From positions 1 through 63,781 of the forward strand of contig JAQUPQ010000023.1 in NCBI GenBank assembly GCA_028716525.1: a stretch of DNA of 63,781 bases. The letters run 5' to 3'. The notes under the pieces are model-generated. The model did no database searches, was not told the DNA's origin, and saw only the letters and a program-made list of their open reading frames with translations. The number at the start of each line of letters is the position of its first letter. Position 1 is the stretch's first letter. Source of the DNA: Terriglobia bacterium (GTDB lineage: Bacteria > Acidobacteriota > Terriglobia > JAIQFV01). Shown piece after piece: positions 61,215 to 63,781 of this stretch. Both the position numbers and the translations under genes were made by a program.

Positions 61215-62387
61215 GTGGCTGTTGATCTCCTCATCATTGGCGCCGGACCGTACGGCTTGGCCGTGGCTTCCTTGGCTAAACATCGTGACATCTCTTACCG
61301 CCTCTATGGAAAACCCATGGACTTTTGGAAATCCCACATGCCCCGGGGAATGTTTCTGCGGTCGGGAATCCAGTGGCACATGGATCCGCTACAGCTCCAC
61401 ACCTTGGAACAATTTCTTCATGAGAAGAATTTGAGGCGAGATGAGGTCGAGCCCATTCCAGTTGAAATCTTTCAAGCCTATGGCGATTGGTTTCAACAAC
61501 AGTCCGGAGTGGTTGCAGAAAACATTCTGGTGAGCGAAATAAATCGGCGCGGGGAGCTGTTTGAAATGACTTTAGAGAATGGGGAAACGGTCTTGGCAAA
61601 ACGCGTTGTCGTGGCCCCAGGATTCCGATATTTTAAGAATGAACCGGAGGAATTAACCCGGGGACTTATCGAACACCGCTACTCTCACACATCAGATTTC
61701 AACGATCTTCGAGCCCTCAGTGATAAAGCCTGTTTGATACTTGGTGGTCGCCAAAGTGCTTTTGAAACCGCAGCGCTGCTTCGCGAAAATGGCGCTCGAA
61801 GCATTGATCTCGTGTACCGGCATGCCACGCCCCAGTTTGCCGTTTCGGATTGGACCTGGATCGATCCGCTTCTAGACGAGGCTGGACGGACGCCGGGGTG
61901 GTTTTCCCATTTGCCGAGGGAACAACAAGAAGACATACGCCGTCGTTTCTGGGTGGAAGGGCGAATAAAACTTGAGCCGTGGTTGGGGCCACGCATCGCT
62001 TTTGAAAATGTAAAACTTCATCCTCAAACCTCACTGCTCAGTTGGAGTTTATCGCAGGATCACCTCACGGCTCGACTCAGCGACGGAGAAGCGATAAAGG
62101 TCGATCAGGTTATTCTGGCCACGGGCTTCAAGGTTGATGTTCGCCAACTTTCTTTCCTTTCAAAAGAAACCATTCTCCCCTTGCTCCGTTCTGTGGATGG
62201 ATATCCGAGCTTGGATGAAAACTTTCAATCCACCATTCCGGGCCTTTATTTTACGGGCTTGATTGCCAGCCGGGATTTTGGGCCGTTCTTTGGATTCGTT
62301 CGAGCTTGTCCGCTCTCAGCGCAGTACATTGTAACCGGTGTGGAAAGATCGATCCGGCAGGAGCGCAGAGTCCCGCAACACGGGTAG
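61215..62387 (+). CDS. FAD-dependent NAD(P)-binding oxidoreductase (monooxygenase-like)
   Basis: A 390-residue flavoprotein. GTG at 61215 is chosen: GGAG lies five bases upstream and the Rossmann motif VDLLIIGAGPYGLAVAS starts at once, whereas the open frame extends back through a repeat. RGMFLRSGIQWHMDP and FQAYGDWFQQQ resemble N-hydroxylating and flavin-containing monooxygenases. A second nucleotide loop is ACLILGGRQSAFETAALL, and VILATGFKVD is the late ATG motif. The C-terminal PGLYFTGLIASRDFGP is usual. It is flanked on both sides by palindromic repeats and is not in an operon. The substrate is unknown. Confidence 0.85.
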   Translation: MAVDLLIIGAGPYGLAVASLAKHRDISYRLYGKPMDFWKSHMPRGMFLRSGIQWHMDPLQLHTLEQFLHEKNLRRDEVEPIPVEIFQAYGDWFQQQSGVVAENILVSEINRRGELFEMTLENGETVLAKRVVVAPGFRYFKNEPEELTRGLIEHRYSHTSDFNDLRALSDKACLILGGRQSAFETAALLRENGARSIDLVYRHATPQFAVSDWTWIDPLLDEAGRTPGWFSHLPREQQEDIRRRFWVEGRIKLEPWLGPRIAFENVKLHPQTSLLSWSLSQDHLTARLSDGEAIKVDQVILATGFKVDVRQLSFLSKETILPLLRSVDGYPSLDENFQSTIPGLYFTGLIASRDFGPFFGFVRACPLSAQYIVTGVERSIRQERRVPQHG

Positions 62388-62693
62388 CGTCGGCCGTTCT
62401 TCTAGCCGGCGACTGTACGCCGCGTTGGTAGCGACGGTTGTTCTTCAAACCGGCGGTTGTAGGTCGTATGGGTAGCGCTCGCCCCAATCCACCAGGGCAG
62501 AGTTGTTGGTCAAACCGGTGGTCATTAGTGACCAAAACCATCGCCGCCCTACAGAGCGGGCGGCGCTGCCCAATCTGCACATAACCGCCAGCTCAAAAAC
62601 GGTCCTGCCCCGATGCATCGGGGCGAGCGCTACCCCCGCGGCGTATAACCGCCGGCTCAAAAATAGCCGGCGCTACCAAAACGTTTCAGGGAT
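62388..62693. repeat. Array of GTAGCG palindromic repeats
   Basis: The whole 306-base gap consists of repeat blocks: GTCGGCCGTTCTTCTAGCCGGC, GGTAGCGACGGTTGTTC, GGGTAGCGCTCGCCCC (to 62487), then inverted units with CCTGCCCCGATGCATCGGGG, CGAGCGCTACC, ACCGCCGGCTC and GCCGGCGCTACC (to 62679). It separates two convergent genes and has no coding potential. Confidence 0.8.
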
Positions 62694-63781
62694 TCACAGT
62701 GTTCGTCGGAACAGCGCCGTGGCCAGCACCATCATCAGGATCGCGAACAGCGCCAAATAAGCCAGATTTCCTGCGATCGCCTGTAAGCCGGTATTCTTCA
62801 GCATCAGGTCTTTGAAAGAGGCGACCGCGTAAGTGAAGGGATCCACCCTGGCAATCGCTTTCATCCAAATTGGAAAACCATTGATGGGATAAACCGCACC
62901 GCTGGGGAAAAACAGCAGGGTGTTCAAAACGCCGAAGGTGGCGCGCGGAACAAGAGGATCGCTCACTCGCACCATCAATAAAAACATCATGCTGATCAGC
63001 GCCATGGACGTGATGGCGATAACGATCAGCAGTCTGATCAGGCGCAGGGGATCCAAGGGGTTTGGAATTCCCGCGATCAGAGAGCCTAAGGTGCACAAAA
63101 CCACGCCCGCCATAAATGCTTTGATGGCGCCGGAGAGATTAAAGCCCAGGATCAGCTCAAACTTGGTGATGGGAGTGACGAGGTATCCTTCATGCAATCC
63201 CCTGGCTTTATCGTCGATAAAAATGATGCCGCCGCCGATCATCGCGGAAATGAAAATCGCCAGTACGATGGATCCCGGAAGCAGATATTGAATGTAAGGA
63301 ACGTAGGGATACAACTCCACCACCGACAACGTCACTTGCGGCGGAACCCGCGTCGAGACGTTGCGCTGATTGAAGGCGCCGATCAACTCCGATAAGACCC
63401 CTTGGAGCGCGGTGGCGGCAAAGTTGTCCGTGTTGTCTTCGATGAGCGCCACTTGCGGCGCCGCCTGCGCCAACACGTTACGCGAGAATTGCGGGGGAAT
63501 ATTGAGAACGCCCTCAACGCGGCCGTTCCGAAGATCCGCCAGGGCTGAGCCCATGTCGTTGTACCAAACGGTGTCGAAGGTGGCCGCATTGGCGGCGATG
63601 GCTCCGAACATTTCACGGAGCTTCACGGTTTCGATTCGGCGGTCTTGATCGACAATGCCGACCTCCAGATGCTTGATCTTTCCTCCGAAGGCGTAACCGA
63701 GGACCACCAACTGCACCAGTGGAAAAAACATCGACACCAGAATCAATGTGGGGCTGCGCATAAACTTGCGCATGTCGCGTT
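62694..63781 (-). CDS. ABC-2 type transporter permease (5' end outside the window)
   Basis: About 360 residues of an export permease; the frame stays open to the right edge, and comparison with the family suggests that only about 10-20 N-terminal residues are missing. An N-terminal amphipathic segment (RKFMRSPTLILVSMFFPL) and first helix are followed by a large periplasmic domain (about 30-165) with the IVDQDRR, GVLNIPPQFSRNV pattern. Five helices then include the GGGIIFIDDKARGLHEGYLVTPI signature and VLNTLLFFPSGAVYPI. It matches the DrrB/YhhJ class. The partner ATPase is probably just beyond the window. Confidence 0.88.
   Translation of the reverse strand, partial: RDMRKFMRSPTLILVSMFFPLVQLVVLGYAFGGKIKHLEVGIVDQDRRIETVKLREMFGAIAANAATFDTVWYNDMGSALADLRNGRVEGVLNIPPQFSRNVLAQAAPQVALIEDNTDNFAATALQGVLSELIGAFNQRNVSTRVPPQVTLSVVELYPYVPYIQYLLPGSIVLAIFISAMIGGGIIFIDDKARGLHEGYLVTPITKFELILGFNLSGAIKAFMAGVVLCTLGSLIAGIPNPLDPLRLIRLLIVIAITSMALISMMFLLMVRVSDPLVPRATFGVLNTLLFFPSGAVYPINGFPIWMKAIARVDPFTYAVASFKDLMLKNTGLQAIAGNLAYLALFAILMMVLATALFRRTL

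Overview
The window is about 64 kb of a bacterial chromosome, most likely from an acidobacterium (phylum Acidobacteriota or a close relative). This is inferred from gene content: Gram-negative envelope genes, an outer-membrane cytochrome-barrel fusion, the C-terminal ADGG-type modules of the giant surface protein, the split cytochrome bc complex with a multihaem cytochrome, and palindromic intergenic repeats. No rRNA, tRNA, CRISPR array, integrase or intact transposase gene was recognised. Both ends are cut: secA lacks its N-terminal part at the left edge and an ABC-2 permease runs off the right edge.

Layout. (1) 1-3.5 kb: 3' part of secA, a DoxX-like membrane protein and a methyltransferase. 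(2) 3.6-19.2 kb: an accessory surface locus. Three tandem tail-collar proteins precede a 3,723-residue secreted repeat protein on the minus strand. Beside them lie two DUF6916-like proteins, one with a twin-arginine signal, and two paralogous GNAT acetyltransferases. (3) 19.8-27.7 kb: a small zinc-ribbon protein, etfB-etfA with a perfect FadR-type palindrome upstream, and the fatty-acid/phospholipid operon DUF177-rpmF-plsX-fabD-fabG-acpP-fabF. (4) 28.3-32.5 kb: a TPR membrane protein, a NarK-like transporter, a MauE-thioredoxin fusion, a ferredoxin and crcB. (5) 33-36 kb: Sco, DUF420, a ferredoxin reductase-like flavoprotein and a HEAT/lipoyl-like membrane protein, which look like oxidase biogenesis or electron-transfer accessories. 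(6) 37.4-47.5 kb: an electron-transfer operon with a cytochrome-barrel fusion, a cupredoxin, a GltD-type flavoprotein fused to ferredoxin domains, a Rieske protein, cytochrome b split in two, an eight-haem cytochrome c, a monohaem lipoprotein cytochrome and an unknown exported protein. (7) 47.5-52 kb: a PDZ/membrane/GAF/SpoIIE-type phosphatase, a CDP-alcohol phosphatidyltransferase and a GtrA-like protein. (8) 52-57 kb: an NtrY-like kinase, a sigma-54 activator, an ABC ATPase and an HlyD-type adaptor, with a good -24/-12 promoter in front of the adaptor. (9) 57-63.8 kb: a three-domain LplT/acyltransferase/acyl-ACP ligase fusion, a flavoprotein monooxygenase-like gene and the ABC-2 permease.

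The most unusual features are these. The giant protein has a strict A-B-C domain super-repeat, four times over, with a LamG domain nested in the C module of units 1 and 3 only. The collar/DUF6916/GNAT neighbourhood looks like a cooperating set. The bc-type complex has an octahaem cytochrome in place of a cytochrome c1 or f and sits beside a Cyc2-like protein. The efflux-type operon has a predicted sigma-54 promoter and a sigma-54 activator gene downstream but no permease. Several families of palindromic or 'GAGACGC' repeats fill most gaps longer than 300 bases.
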